A stretch of DNA of 26,571 bases from Actinomycetota bacterium (GTDB lineage: Bacteria > Actinomycetota > Actinomycetes > S36-B12 > UBA5976): NCBI GenBank assembly GCA_947486505.1, contig CANKTT010000005.1:1-26571 (forward strand), written 5' to 3'. Numbering within the stretch: position 1 is the first letter of the stretch; the number at the start of each line of letters is the position of its first letter. Below are positions 16,070 through 24,401 of the stretch, one piece after another. The notes under the pieces are model-generated. The model was not told the origin of the DNA. It saw nothing but the letters and a program-made list of their open reading frames with translations, and did not search any database. The position numbers and the translations under genes are program-made.

Positions 16070-16977
16070 GAGGTTTCTCCAAGTCGGTATTCTTGACCAG
16101 ATTCGGTCAGCTCAAGAAAGACTTGTTCCAAACTTGCAGTGCGCGGAGACAACTCAGATAGTGCAATTCCGTTTGTAAATGCGATCTCGCCAATTCGATC
16201 GGTTGTCTGACTAGGAATCACTATTGTGCGAGCGCCATCTGTAGTGGATGGGATTCCTTGTGCACTTAAAACCTCAGCAAGTTTTTCGCTCTGTGGGCTT
16301 CGAACAACTACTGCTGAACCCGTTGCCCGCGATAAAAATGCTGGCATTGATTCGGCAGCAATTAAAGTGCCACGAGCAATGACTACTACGTCGTCAGCAA
16401 GTAATTCCATTTCGCTGAGTAAGTGGCTGCTGACAAGAACTGATTTTCCCGTTGAAGCGTAATGCTTGAGGAAATCCCGAAGCCATTGAATTGATTGTGG
16501 GTCAAGACCATTTGCTGGCTCATCCAACATAAGAACTTGAGGATCGGAAAGGATTGCACCCGCTAGTCCAAGGCGTTGCCCCATTCCTAATGAGAATCCA
16601 CCTGGACGCTTCTTTGCCACAGTCTCAAGTCCTACGAGTTTCAACACCTCGTGAACTCTGGCCTTGCTGATTCCAGCTTCAGCGCCAAGCATGCGTAGGT
16701 GTGAGTAAGCCGTGCGTTTTGGATGAAAGAACTTTGCATCTAGGTGGGCACCGATTGTTCTAGTTACAGGCAGGTGACTAGAAAGTTTTTTCCCATCGTA
16801 AAGCGTTTGGCCACCACCACCATCCAAGCCAAGCATCAATCGCATGGTCGTAGATTTACCGGACCCGTTTGGTCCTAAAAATCCAGTTACCCGACCTGGT
16901 TCAACTGTGAACGAAAGATTCTTGACTGCGTGAACATTGCGAAAATGCTTGTCTAGATTGATTGCTTCAATACGCAT
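16066..16977 (-). CDS. ABC-2 exporter ATPase subunit
   Basis: CcmA/BcrA-type ATPase, 303 residues. Walker A GPNGSGKS is at 35-42, the signature is the variant FSLGMGQRLGLAGAIL, Walker B is VLMLDEPANGLDP and the H-loop is SSHLLSEME. The C-terminal ~85 residues form the regulatory domain common in this branch (SLEQVFLELTESGQEY). It partners with the permease gene directly downstream. TAGTGT six bases before the ATG suggests leaderless transcription. Confidence 0.93.
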   Translation of the reverse strand: MRIEAINLDKHFRNVHAVKNLSFTVEPGRVTGFLGPNGSGKSTTMRLMLGLDGGGGQTLYDGKKLSSHLPVTRTIGAHLDAKFFHPKRTAYSHLRMLGAEAGISKARVHEVLKLVGLETVAKKRPGGFSLGMGQRLGLAGAILSDPQVLMLDEPANGLDPQSIQWLRDFLKHYASTGKSVLVSSHLLSEMELLADDVVVIARGTLIAAESMPAFLSRATGSAVVVRSPQSEKLAEVLSAQGIPSTTDGARTIVIPSQTTDRIGEIAFTNGIALSELSPRTASLEQVFLELTESGQEYRLGETS

Positions 16978-16983
16978 AATTTC

Positions 16984-16989
16984 ACACTA
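16984..16989 (-). promoter_or_regulatory. -10 element of the ABC-2 exporter operon, leaderless-type
   Basis: TAGTGT on the minus strand, followed by GAAATT and the ATG; no ribosome site is seen. Confidence 0.4.
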
Positions 16990-17020
16990 ACGCACGGAAA
17001 CTTCGAAACCTAACTATTTA

Positions 17021-18217
17021 CTAGTTATCTTCGGTTTTCTGTTCCCCACTAATTTCAGCTGGCCACTCAGCAAATGTATTTGAAATTGTAGTGCGACCGC
17101 TTGTAAAACGATTCAACAATTCTGATACTGATTCCTCAGACTCTTTGAGGTGTTCGTATGACTTATCAAACCAAAGAGTACGCAGTTCACTAATTCGTTG
17201 CTTTAGGTCTTCAAAAATTTCATAGTTCACATCTAGTGACCCGATTATGTTATCTCGATAAGCGACCGCTGCATTCTTAAGTGTGGCTGCTTCCGCCTGA
17301 GACTTGGCGATTGAACTACGCAAAATTTCATCAGCCTTCAATTGCGCCTGTGAAATAATTTGTTCTGCTTTACTTTCAGCTTGTTGAAGTTTGGCCTGCG
17401 AATCAGCCATCGCAGCTGCGTTGTTATTATATGCGGTTTCGCTCAAGGCACGTGCATCAGCACTTGCTTTTTCAACCATGGATTGCGCGGCATTCGTTGC
17501 CTCAGTTTGCAATCTCTTTGCCTCAGCCTGGGCTGACGACAACTGAGTTGTCGTGATTTTATCTGTTTCAATCCGAAGATTGTTTAGTTCAGCTTCAGTG
17601 GCCGCACGAAGAGCTGAGGTTTCTGCTTCTACAGCTGCGCGCTGAGTTTCCATTTCTCTTTCAACTTTTAACTTTAAAGCGTCTGCCTCAGTAATTACCT
17701 CGTTAGCCCGACGTGTTGCATCATCCAGAAGCTTTGCGATTACCTTTTGGTTTTCTAATGCCTGTGAGTCCGCATCATTTTGGGTTGCTTCGAGTAACTG
17801 AGCAGCTTGATCTCGTGCGGTCTCTAAAGTTGCGGTTGCTTCGGCGCGAAGTTTACGGGCATCAACATTTGCAGCTTCGCGAGTCTGGCGAGCATCTAAT
17901 TCACAACTCGCACGAATTTGTTCGCGCTCAGATTCTGCTTGCTGCAACGTGTCTGTGGCTTGTTCGATCAACTTGCCTGCACGCGCGCGCGCGGCACGGA
18001 TAATTACAGCAGCATCTTCAGCAGCAATCTGCGTTAATGCATCTTCGTCCATATCTATAAAACTGGGACGGCCAACGGCGCCTTCAAGCTCAGCAATACG
18101 ACTTTGGAGTGCGCTAATTGTGCGATCAGCTTCGGCGAAATCACGCACACCACTTGCGCTGGCATTTCCCGATTCGTCAGCCTTAAAGAATCGGCCTAAA
18201 CCCTTGCTATCGCTCAT
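17021..18217 (-). CDS. Long coiled-coil protein, DivIVA/Scy-like
   Basis: A 398-residue cytosolic protein dominated by Ala/Glu/Gln/Arg heptad-like repeats from about residue 28 to 350, with no membrane segment. The N-terminal ~25 residues (DSKGLGRFFKADESG) are short and polar; the C-terminal portion (SLDVNYEIFEDLKQRISELRTLWFDKS) looks like a small separate helix bundle. The pattern of IIRAARARAGKLIEQATDTLQQAE and repeated A-x-x-x-A-x-x-L is like actinobacterial polar-growth scaffolds related to DivIVA or Scy. No DivIVA N-terminal signature is evident, so this is a similarity in shape only. GAGGG lies six bases before the ATG as a plausible ribosome site. Confidence 0.7.
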   Translation of the reverse strand: MSDSKGLGRFFKADESGNASASGVRDFAEADRTISALQSRIAELEGAVGRPSFIDMDEDALTQIAAEDAAVIIRAARARAGKLIEQATDTLQQAESEREQIRASCELDARQTREAANVDARKLRAEATATLETARDQAAQLLEATQNDADSQALENQKVIAKLLDDATRRANEVITEADALKLKVEREMETQRAAVEAETSALRAATEAELNNLRIETDKITTTQLSSAQAEAKRLQTEATNAAQSMVEKASADARALSETAYNNNAAAMADSQAKLQQAESKAEQIISQAQLKADEILRSSIAKSQAEAATLKNAAVAYRDNIIGSLDVNYEIFEDLKQRISELRTLWFDKSYEHLKESEESVSELLNRFTSGRTTISNTFAEWPAEISGEQKTEDN

Positions 18218-18301
18218 TAGAATCCCTCACTGTTCCCGTAGGAAAATAATAGGGGCAGTACGTCTCATTTGGGAATTCGATTTGTCGTATTTAGCCGATC
18301 C

Positions 18302-20395
18302 TTAGCGAGAGCGGGAGCCACCTCTAGATCCACCGGATCGACCTTGTGGTCGGCCTCCGCCAGATCTGCTCGGTCCGCCTGGTCTACGCCCGCGGGCTGG
18401 TGGTTCTGCTGGCGGTTTCCACGCAATTCCAGTTGGTTCTTTCGCTCCCGTGATGGCGACTAATTCCTTCGACATTGGCTTCACCTTTACGACCTCAGGA
18501 TCTACTCCAGCGCGGGAAGTCATTGCAGTTACTGCCTTTTGCTGACGAGGCCCGATCATTGTCACCACCTTGCCGGTCTCACCTGCGCGAGCTGTTCGCC
18601 CAGCTCGGTGCAGGTAATCCTTATGGTCATTTGGCGGATCGATGTGAACTACCAGGCTGACACCGTCAACGTGAATACCTCGAGCTGCAACGTCGGTTGC
18701 AACTAACACGTCTGTAATTCCTTCTTTGAATGCATTCAAAGTCCGGGTACGAACGGCTTGGGTTTTCCCACCGTGCAATGCGCCAGCTGGCACACCCTTG
18801 TTGGCAAGGTCCTTTGCGATGCGATCTACGCCGGCTTGAGTTCGAGCAAAGAACATGGTCTTGCCCTTACGGGAACCGATCTCGGCCAGGATCGCCGGCT
18901 TGTCCTCACTATATGTAATGAATAAGTAATGCGTCATTGTCTTAACTGATGCTTTGCCTGAGTTGGTTGCGTGCTCGACTGGATCGTGCAAATACTTGCG
19001 AACAATCTTGTCGACGTCAGCATCAAGAGTTGCACTAAAAAGTAGTCGCTGAGAGTTTGGCTTTGTCATATCCAGGACTTCAACGATCTGTGGCATGAAT
19101 CCCATGTCACACATTTGATCAGCTTCGTCAAGAATTGTGATTTCGATTTTGCTTAAGTTGATATGACCTTGTTCAACTAAATCGTTTAAGCGACCGGGGG
19201 TTGCAACCACAATTGGCACGCCACGCTTTAAGGCATCAATTTGTTTTGCGTATGGCATACCGCCAGCGATTAATCGAATATCAAGGTCGACTGCTTGGGC
19301 GTAAGGCATCAAAGCATCAGTAACCTGCATTGCAAGTTCACGGGTTGGCACTAAAACAATTCCAAGCGGGTGCTTTGCAGTTGCTTTGCGATGTGCAAGC
19401 CGTGTAATCATTGCAAGACCAAAAGCTAGAGTTTTTCCTGAGCCAGTTTGTCCGCGACCTAATACATCGCGGCCACTGATTGCATCTGGCAATGTCTTTG
19501 CCTGGATTGGGAATGGAGAATCAATTCCTTGACGCTTTAGTGTGCTTAGTAATTCAGTTGAAACACCTAGTTCGGACCAGCTGCTTGATGCAGTATCTAA
19601 TGCAACTTCCGCAGTGTCTTCTGTCATTGCGCTCTTGCTGCTTACGCGTTCAGTTGAGGCTTTCTCGCGTGGCAAACTCGACTTTGGTGCATAAACTTCG
19701 TCGCGTTTAGTGCGTGGTGCGCGGGCTGGTGCTTCGTCTTTGTAGGTACGTCGTGAACTAGTTGGTGCATCTTCGCGGCGAGCACGAGGTGGACGAGCTG
19801 GTGCATCGTCTTTGTATGTGCGTGGCGCACGAGATGAAACTTCGTCACTGTACTTGCGCGGTGCGCGAACTGGTGCATCGTCTTTGTAGGTTCGCCGTGA
19901 GCTAGCTGGTGCATCTTCACGGCGAGCACGACTTGGCGCTACGTCATCACGGCGAGCACGACTTGGCGCTACGTCATCACGGCGAGCACGAGGTGGACGA
20001 GCTGGTGCATCGTCTTTGTATGTGCGTGGCGCACGGGCTGAACGATCATCTTCATAACGATCGCGGGAACCACGAGTGCCTGATGGCTTTTCGCCACCTT
20101 TGCGCTGCGGCTTACCGGAGGGATTCCAAACATCATTACTCCGCTTGGCACCCCGAACTTCGGCACGCGGAGATTCAGCACGGCTACGAGCATCTGGGTC
20201 ACGCGGTTCACGAGGGGCGCGAGATTCGGCCTTAGCCACCTTGGAATTTGGCTTGGCGCGCTTCTTGGCGGCAGTAGTTTTTGCGGCAGCATGGCGAGGC
20301 GATCCGGCTTTTGGCTTGGATTCGGTGTCGCGAGCGCGATCTCGTTCTAACTTTCGGGCGCGCGGCTTTTTCTTGGGACTTGAGGGAGTGGACAT
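18302..20395 (-). CDS. DEAD-box ATP-dependent RNA helicase with repetitive basic N-terminus
   Basis: RNA-unwinding ATPase of 697 residues, much longer than the ~400-residue core. Residues 1-265 are Lys/Arg/Pro/Asp-rich and low-complexity, with tandem units such as YKDDAPARPPRARRDD at 126-230. The core is intact: Q motif with FPIQAKTLPD, Walker A GQTGSGKT (315-322), PTRELA, TPGR, DEAD in ILDEADQMCDMGF, SAT in FSATLD, and ARGIHVDGV plus HRAGRTARAG in the second RecA domain. The C-terminal tail is Gly/Arg/Ser-rich (GGRPQGRSGGSRGGSRSR), typical of nonspecific RNA binding. Likely cold-adaptation or ribosome-assembly helicase of the RhlE/DeaD group. AAGAAGG precedes the ATG. Confidence 0.93.
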   Translation of the reverse strand: MSTPSSPKKKPRARKLERDRARDTESKPKAGSPRHAAAKTTAAKKRAKPNSKVAKAESRAPREPRDPDARSRAESPRAEVRGAKRSNDVWNPSGKPQRKGGEKPSGTRGSRDRYEDDRSARAPRTYKDDAPARPPRARRDDVAPSRARRDDVAPSRARREDAPASSRRTYKDDAPVRAPRKYSDEVSSRAPRTYKDDAPARPPRARREDAPTSSRRTYKDEAPARAPRTKRDEVYAPKSSLPREKASTERVSSKSAMTEDTAEVALDTASSSWSELGVSTELLSTLKRQGIDSPFPIQAKTLPDAISGRDVLGRGQTGSGKTLAFGLAMITRLAHRKATAKHPLGIVLVPTRELAMQVTDALMPYAQAVDLDIRLIAGGMPYAKQIDALKRGVPIVVATPGRLNDLVEQGHINLSKIEITILDEADQMCDMGFMPQIVEVLDMTKPNSQRLLFSATLDADVDKIVRKYLHDPVEHATNSGKASVKTMTHYLFITYSEDKPAILAEIGSRKGKTMFFARTQAGVDRIAKDLANKGVPAGALHGGKTQAVRTRTLNAFKEGITDVLVATDVAARGIHVDGVSLVVHIDPPNDHKDYLHRAGRTARAGETGKVVTMIGPRQQKAVTAMTSRAGVDPEVVKVKPMSKELVAITGAKEPTGIAWKPPAEPPARGRRPGGPSRSGGGRPQGRSGGSRGGSRSR
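19777..20035 (-). repeat. In-frame repeats in the helicase gene
   Basis: A 30-base unit is repeated exactly back to back at 19921-19950 and 19951-19980. A separate 55-base stretch at 19777-19831 recurs identically at 19981-20035, 204 bases (68 codons) away. All unit lengths are multiples of three or leave the frame intact, so copy number can change without breaking the helicase. Confidence 0.9.
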
Positions 20396-20503
20396 TAAAA
20401 CCTTCTTTGGGGAATGCTCTTACGGTAGGCGAAAAAGGGCGCAAAACCTAATCGCCATGGCGGTTTTCAAGGTTTTGTCACTGCCCAATGGGAGACTAAC
20501 CTC

Positions 20504-21724
20504 ATGGACGTTACCTCACTTATTGTCATTGTCTTGGTCACCGCTATCACTACTGCCGCCATCGTCGGCATTGTCGTTAGTCGAGCCATGAAGAATCAGG
20601 GTGGTTTATCCGCTCAAGATATCAGACAACAAGTCGCTGATGCTGCTCGTGAACAGTATTTAACTACGGCACAGATGCTGGAAACTTCCACTGAAGCAAG
20701 GTTGCAAACAACCACGGCATCGGTTGCCGAGCAATCACGCGCTGCTTCGGCATCAATTCAAGAAATCATCAAACCGCTGGGTGAGAGCTTGAAGGCCCTT
20801 GATGCAAAAGTTGGTGACTTAGAAACTAAGCGCGCGGATGCATACGCTCGATTAGATCAACAAGTTACAAACACCACGGGCTTACTTGATACCTTACGAA
20901 CCGAAACCACAAATCTTTCAAGTGCGCTTAGACGAAACGATGCGCGTGGAAGATGGGGTGAACTTCAACTACGTCGAATCATTGAGATGATTGGGATGTC
21001 TGAGCATGTTTCATTTGATGAGCAAAAGCAGCAAGTTGGTGATGGCTCTGGGCGCCCAGACGTAACCATACATCTGCCGAATAATCGCGTACTTTATGTT
21101 GACAGCAAAGCACCAATGAATTCATACCTGGATGCGATTAATGAAACTGATGTGGATCGACGCAAATCATTGTTTGATGCGCATGCAACAGCATTAAAGG
21201 GTCACATTAAATCTCTTTCTGGCCGCAATTACGTTGACGATAAAGAATCGCTTAATTACGTAATCATGTTTATTCCGACAGAATCATCGTTAGCTGCAGC
21301 TTTTGAGGTTTATCCAAATCTAATTGAAGATGCAGCGCAAGCGAAAGTCGTCTTAACTTCACCAACATCACTGGTCATTGCACTGAATACGATTGCGATG
21401 TTGTGGCAAGAAGATACCCAGGTTCGCAATGCGCAGGAAATGATTAAAGAGTCAGGTGACTTATATGGCCGCTTGATCACATTCATCAATCACTTCAGCA
21501 AGGTCGGCGACAACTTAAAGCGATCTATGGATACCTACAACAATGCAGTTGGATCATTTGATCGTTCCGTAATGCCAAAAGCAAAAGCAGTTGAAGAACT
21601 TGGACGCTTTACTGACGAGTTACCAAGTCCGGAGAAAGTTGAAGTTGATTTGCGAGAATCAAAATATGCAACGCATGAGACCCAGTTGGGTCTAGTTTCT
21701 GATTCCGATGAAGAAACTGCTTAA
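20504..21724 (+). CDS. rmuC: DNA recombination protein RmuC
   Basis: RmuC-family protein, 406 residues. The N-terminal membrane anchor is SLIVIVLVTAITTAAIVGIVV (about 5-25), followed by a coiled coil to about 140. The conserved nuclease-like core begins at RGRWGELQLRRIIEMIGMSEH and includes RPDVTIHLPNNRVLYVDSKAPMNSYLDA, with the Asp...DxK catalytic pattern of the PD-(D/E)XK fold. RmuC limits inversions at short inverted repeats in E. coli. GGGAG lies nine bases before the ATG. It is divergent from the helicase gene, with 108 bases between. Confidence 0.92.
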   Translation: MDVTSLIVIVLVTAITTAAIVGIVVSRAMKNQGGLSAQDIRQQVADAAREQYLTTAQMLETSTEARLQTTTASVAEQSRAASASIQEIIKPLGESLKALDAKVGDLETKRADAYARLDQQVTNTTGLLDTLRTETTNLSSALRRNDARGRWGELQLRRIIEMIGMSEHVSFDEQKQQVGDGSGRPDVTIHLPNNRVLYVDSKAPMNSYLDAINETDVDRRKSLFDAHATALKGHIKSLSGRNYVDDKESLNYVIMFIPTESSLAAAFEVYPNLIEDAAQAKVVLTSPTSLVIALNTIAMLWQEDTQVRNAQEMIKESGDLYGRLITFINHFSKVGDNLKRSMDTYNNAVGSFDRSVMPKAKAVEELGRFTDELPSPEKVEVDLRESKYATHETQLGLVSDSDEETA

Positions 21725-21812
21725 GGCTTTATTCTTATCCTGAAAATACGGGGATATCATTAGATCTTCGATTTAACTCCGGGTTACTAGTCACCTCTCG
21801 TAGCGCGCACGT

Positions 21813-21818
21813 TAAGTT
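21813..21818 (+). promoter_or_regulatory. -10 element of the APC permease gene, leaderless-type
   Basis: TAAGTT, six bases before the ATG at 21825, with no ribosome site in between. The 100-base gap after rmuC otherwise shows no clear terminator. Confidence 0.35.
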
Positions 21819-21824
21819 TTTCTT

Positions 21825-23432
21825 ATGAGCAACGCACCTATTAAGAGTGAATCATCTGAACCAGCACGGTCGTCGAATCCGTTTGGCTTAACGGATGACT
21901 ACTCGGGCGAGAAGTCGAAGTTGCGAAAGAGTTTTGGTCGCAAAGAAGTGCTCTTCTTTTCAATCTGTTCTGTTATCGGTTTAGACACCATTGTCTTGGT
22001 TGCTGCAGCCGGACCTCTGGCGATGTCTTGGATGGCTGTTTTAGCGATTGTTTTCCTCATTCCCGCATCCATGGTTATTGCAGAATTAAGTGCTGCATTT
22101 AGTTCTCAAGGTGGGCCCTACCTCTGGGCGCGCCTTGCATTTGGTCGATTGGTTGGCACCTTGACTGCGGCTATCAGCTGGTTCAAGAGCCCAATCTGGT
22201 TTGGTGGCGTATTGGCTTTTGTTGCGGTAGCAACGGCAGAGACATTCTTTATGTCAGGCACGCAAATGTCGCAGTTCTCATTTCATCGATTTGCTCTTGC
22301 CTTCATCTGGTTGGGAATTATCGCAGCTAATACTTCGTTTCGAGCCGGTAAATGGGTTGCCGTTTTGGGTGTTCTTTCAAGATTGATTTTGATTCCATTT
22401 TTCACACTAACTGTCATCGCCTTTGGGATCGATAACGGGTTTCGCGGCGTAGCCTTTTCAGATTTTGGTTTGAGTTTCGATGGATTGCTAGCTTCAATTG
22501 GAATCATTCTTTTTGCCTTCTTAGGTTTAGAGAACGCAAGTGCAGCTGGCGATGAAATGACTGACCCTAAGCGCGATTTGCCTTATGCAGCCTTCAGAAC
22601 TTCCGCTCTCGCAATTCTTCTTTACGGTTTTTCGATTTTTACCGTGCTTTTGGTGCTGCCTATCAGTCAAGTGACTGGAATGACCGGGTTCGTTGATGCA
22701 GTTAAGTCGGCATTCACTATCTACGGTGGAAGTATTGCTGAAGATGGAACCGTCACACTCACGGGCGCCGGCAGCTTTCTTGGCGCAGTTGCAGGTGTAC
22801 TAATTCTTGTTGCCGTCTTCTCAACTGGTGTTACTTGGTTGATGTCCACAAATCGAAATCTGGCAATGGCGTGCATTGATGGGGCTGGGCCGCGCTGGGT
22901 TGCATTCACTAATCCTCGTTACGGGACTCCGGTGCGACTCAACAATATTACTGGAGTGATAGCAAGTGGAATCTTGATTCTTGGCTATCGTCTCAGTGAT
23001 GGTGACATCGCAAAATATTTTGGAGTGGCAATAGGTTTTGCAGTCGCTTTATCTCTAGTCATTTATTTGGCCATATTCCCTGCCTTTTGGGTGCTGCGAA
23101 ATAGGTATCCAGAAATAGAGCGTCCATACCTAGTTCCCGCTCACCGAACAGTTTCCATATGGCTGACTGTGGTTGTTGCGTTTGGAATTGTCCAGCTGCT
23201 CGCTCCTGGACTGGGCGATAGTTGGTTTAGCGATGCATACCGTCCTGCAGGATGGGTTGCAGATCAAGGGCGTCCCTATTACTTAACACAGTTAGCAATT
23301 TTGGGGATTATCACTCTCTTTGCACTCATGTTCTGGTTGATAGGAAGACGTAATCTGCATCATGCGCCGCCAGTTGACGAACCTAATGTTGAGTTGGATG
23401 AAGTCGAATTAGAGCCCGCATCCGAAAACTAA
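21825..23432 (+). CDS. APC-superfamily amino-acid permease
   Basis: Secondary transporter of 535 residues with about 12 helices. A polar ~40-residue cytosolic N-terminus precedes helix 1, VLFFSICSVIGLDTIVLVAAAGPL, whose unwound centre normally reads GxG; here it is SVIGLD. AAFSSQGGPYLWARLAFG is the family-specific helix 3 region, and FLGLENASAAGDEMTDPKRDLPYAAF in the middle is a strong APC signature (helix 6 to loop). Substrate is unknown; the branch resembles glutamate/GABA and putrescine exchangers. The C-terminal tail is acidic. A mycothiol-dependent enzyme gene begins 25 bases after its stop. Confidence 0.9.
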   Translation: MSNAPIKSESSEPARSSNPFGLTDDYSGEKSKLRKSFGRKEVLFFSICSVIGLDTIVLVAAAGPLAMSWMAVLAIVFLIPASMVIAELSAAFSSQGGPYLWARLAFGRLVGTLTAAISWFKSPIWFGGVLAFVAVATAETFFMSGTQMSQFSFHRFALAFIWLGIIAANTSFRAGKWVAVLGVLSRLILIPFFTLTVIAFGIDNGFRGVAFSDFGLSFDGLLASIGIILFAFLGLENASAAGDEMTDPKRDLPYAAFRTSALAILLYGFSIFTVLLVLPISQVTGMTGFVDAVKSAFTIYGGSIAEDGTVTLTGAGSFLGAVAGVLILVAVFSTGVTWLMSTNRNLAMACIDGAGPRWVAFTNPRYGTPVRLNNITGVIASGILILGYRLSDGDIAKYFGVAIGFAVALSLVIYLAIFPAFWVLRNRYPEIERPYLVPAHRTVSIWLTVVVAFGIVQLLAPGLGDSWFSDAYRPAGWVADQGRPYYLTQLAILGIITLFALMFWLIGRRNLHHAPPVDEPNVELDEVELEPASEN

Positions 23433-23445
23433 ACAGTCTTTGCCG

Positions 23446-23451
23446 TACGGT
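23446..23451 (+). promoter_or_regulatory. -10 element of the mycothiol-dependent gene, leaderless-type
   Basis: TACGGT followed by six bases and the ATG at 23458. This supports ATG 23458 as the start rather than the TTG at 23440. Confidence 0.4.
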
Positions 23452-23457
23452 TACAAC

Positions 23458-24156
23458 ATGATTACATCTGTCAATGAAGTAGCTGTGGCTGAAGCCTTAG
23501 TCGCTAAATACGTAAGCGATCTAAGCAACGAAGATGTTGCGCATGATTCACTCTTGCCGGATTGGTCACGCGGTCACGTACTTTCTCATTTAGCAAACAA
23601 TGCACGCGGACTTTCAAACTTGATCGAATGGGCGCTAACTGGTGTTCGGAAAGATATGTATGTATCTGTTGAGCAGCGTGGTTTAGATATTGAAAACGAC
23701 GCAAAACGTCCAGGCCAGGAAATTGTTGCTGACTTTCTTGAACAATCCAAGATATTCACAGCGAATCTGGACCGATTAATGACTGGTCCTATTTTGAGTG
23801 AAGAGGTCGTTTTAGGAAATGGCTCACAGGTTCATCCTCACGAGATAACAACTTTGCGAGAACGCGAACTTCTAGTTCATCTCGTTGATTTGGGGCTTGG
23901 ATATAAAGCCAACGATTGGACTCTTGATTGGTCCGTCAAAACTCTAAAGAGCGTAAGCGCTGGAAAGCGCAAGGAGCGGGTTAATTTTCGACTTTTGATT
24001 GCTGGTGATCACACCTGGACTATGGATCAAAATGGGATGACAGATATCTTCGGGACTCCACAAAGCCTGGCAGCCTGGTTAATGGGCCGTGAACCCGATG
24101 ACAAACTTGTCACATCAGATGGTTCACCTCTTGGCAAACCACCGCTGTGGCTCTAA
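23458..24156 (+). CDS. Mycothiol-dependent maleylpyruvate isomerase-family protein
   Basis: DinB-like four-helix metal-binding protein of the MDMPI family, 232 residues from ATG 23458. The first helices contain LLPDWSRGHVLSHLANNARGLSNL, in which His residues in HVLSHLANN supply metal ligands, and RERELLVHLVDLGLG supplies the third His. The remaining ~80 residues form the C-terminal sterol-carrier-like domain (FRLLIAGDHTWTMDQ...GTPQSLAAWLMGRE). Such enzymes use mycothiol, the actinobacterial thiol, to isomerise maleylpyruvate or detoxify small molecules; the substrate here is unknown. Confidence 0.85.
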   Translation: MITSVNEVAVAEALVAKYVSDLSNEDVAHDSLLPDWSRGHVLSHLANNARGLSNLIEWALTGVRKDMYVSVEQRGLDIENDAKRPGQEIVADFLEQSKIFTANLDRLMTGPILSEEVVLGNGSQVHPHEITTLRERELLVHLVDLGLGYKANDWTLDWSVKTLKSVSAGKRKERVNFRLLIAGDHTWTMDQNGMTDIFGTPQSLAAWLMGREPDDKLVTSDGSPLGKPPLWL

Positions 24157-24188
24157 AGTCGAAACGTAACCTAGGAAAGTGAACCGTC

Positions 24189-24401
24189 ATGTCTGAAGAA
24201 CAACCAACAATTACTGTTCGAGAAAATGGATCTTTACGCGTTAAAGGCGCTACCTTGATCGGTGCTGACGGAAACGTTATTAGTGACAAAGAAACGTTTT
24301 CACTTTGTCGTTGTGGTCACTCGAAAGATAAACCATTTTGCGATGGGGCTCATCGTGAAGCGGGCTTTGAAGATCCAGGCACTCACGCTCCTGTTGAATA
24401 A
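24189..24401 (+). CDS. CDGSH iron-sulfur domain protein
   Basis: Small 70-residue protein with one CDGSH-type 2Fe-2S site: Cys40, Cys42, Cys51 and His55 in SLCRCGHSKDKPFCDGAH. The N-terminal half (ITVRENGSLRVKGATLIGADG) forms the strand that pairs in the dimer. Such proteins take part in iron-sulfur or redox handling, with no defined substrate. Its stop overlaps the ATG of the next gene (TAATG), so the two are translationally coupled. Confidence 0.93.
   Translation: MSEEQPTITVRENGSLRVKGATLIGADGNVISDKETFSLCRCGHSKDKPFCDGAHREAGFEDPGTHAPVE

Noticed and set aside
19921..19980. Back-to-back 30-base repeat that could suggest a CRISPR array
   Set aside because: There are only two copies with no spacer between them, and both lie in frame inside the helicase's low-complexity N-terminus.
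19642..20591. Long open frames on both strands and other phases across the helicase N-terminus
   Set aside because: They are by-products of the repetitive, stop-poor helicase sequence; their products are His/Leu-rich low-complexity chains with no domain.
23440..23457. TTG at 23440 as the start of the mycothiol-dependent gene
   Set aside because: The ATG at 23458 is correctly placed after a TANNNT hexamer, and the extra residues (MPYGYN) fall on the promoter element itself.
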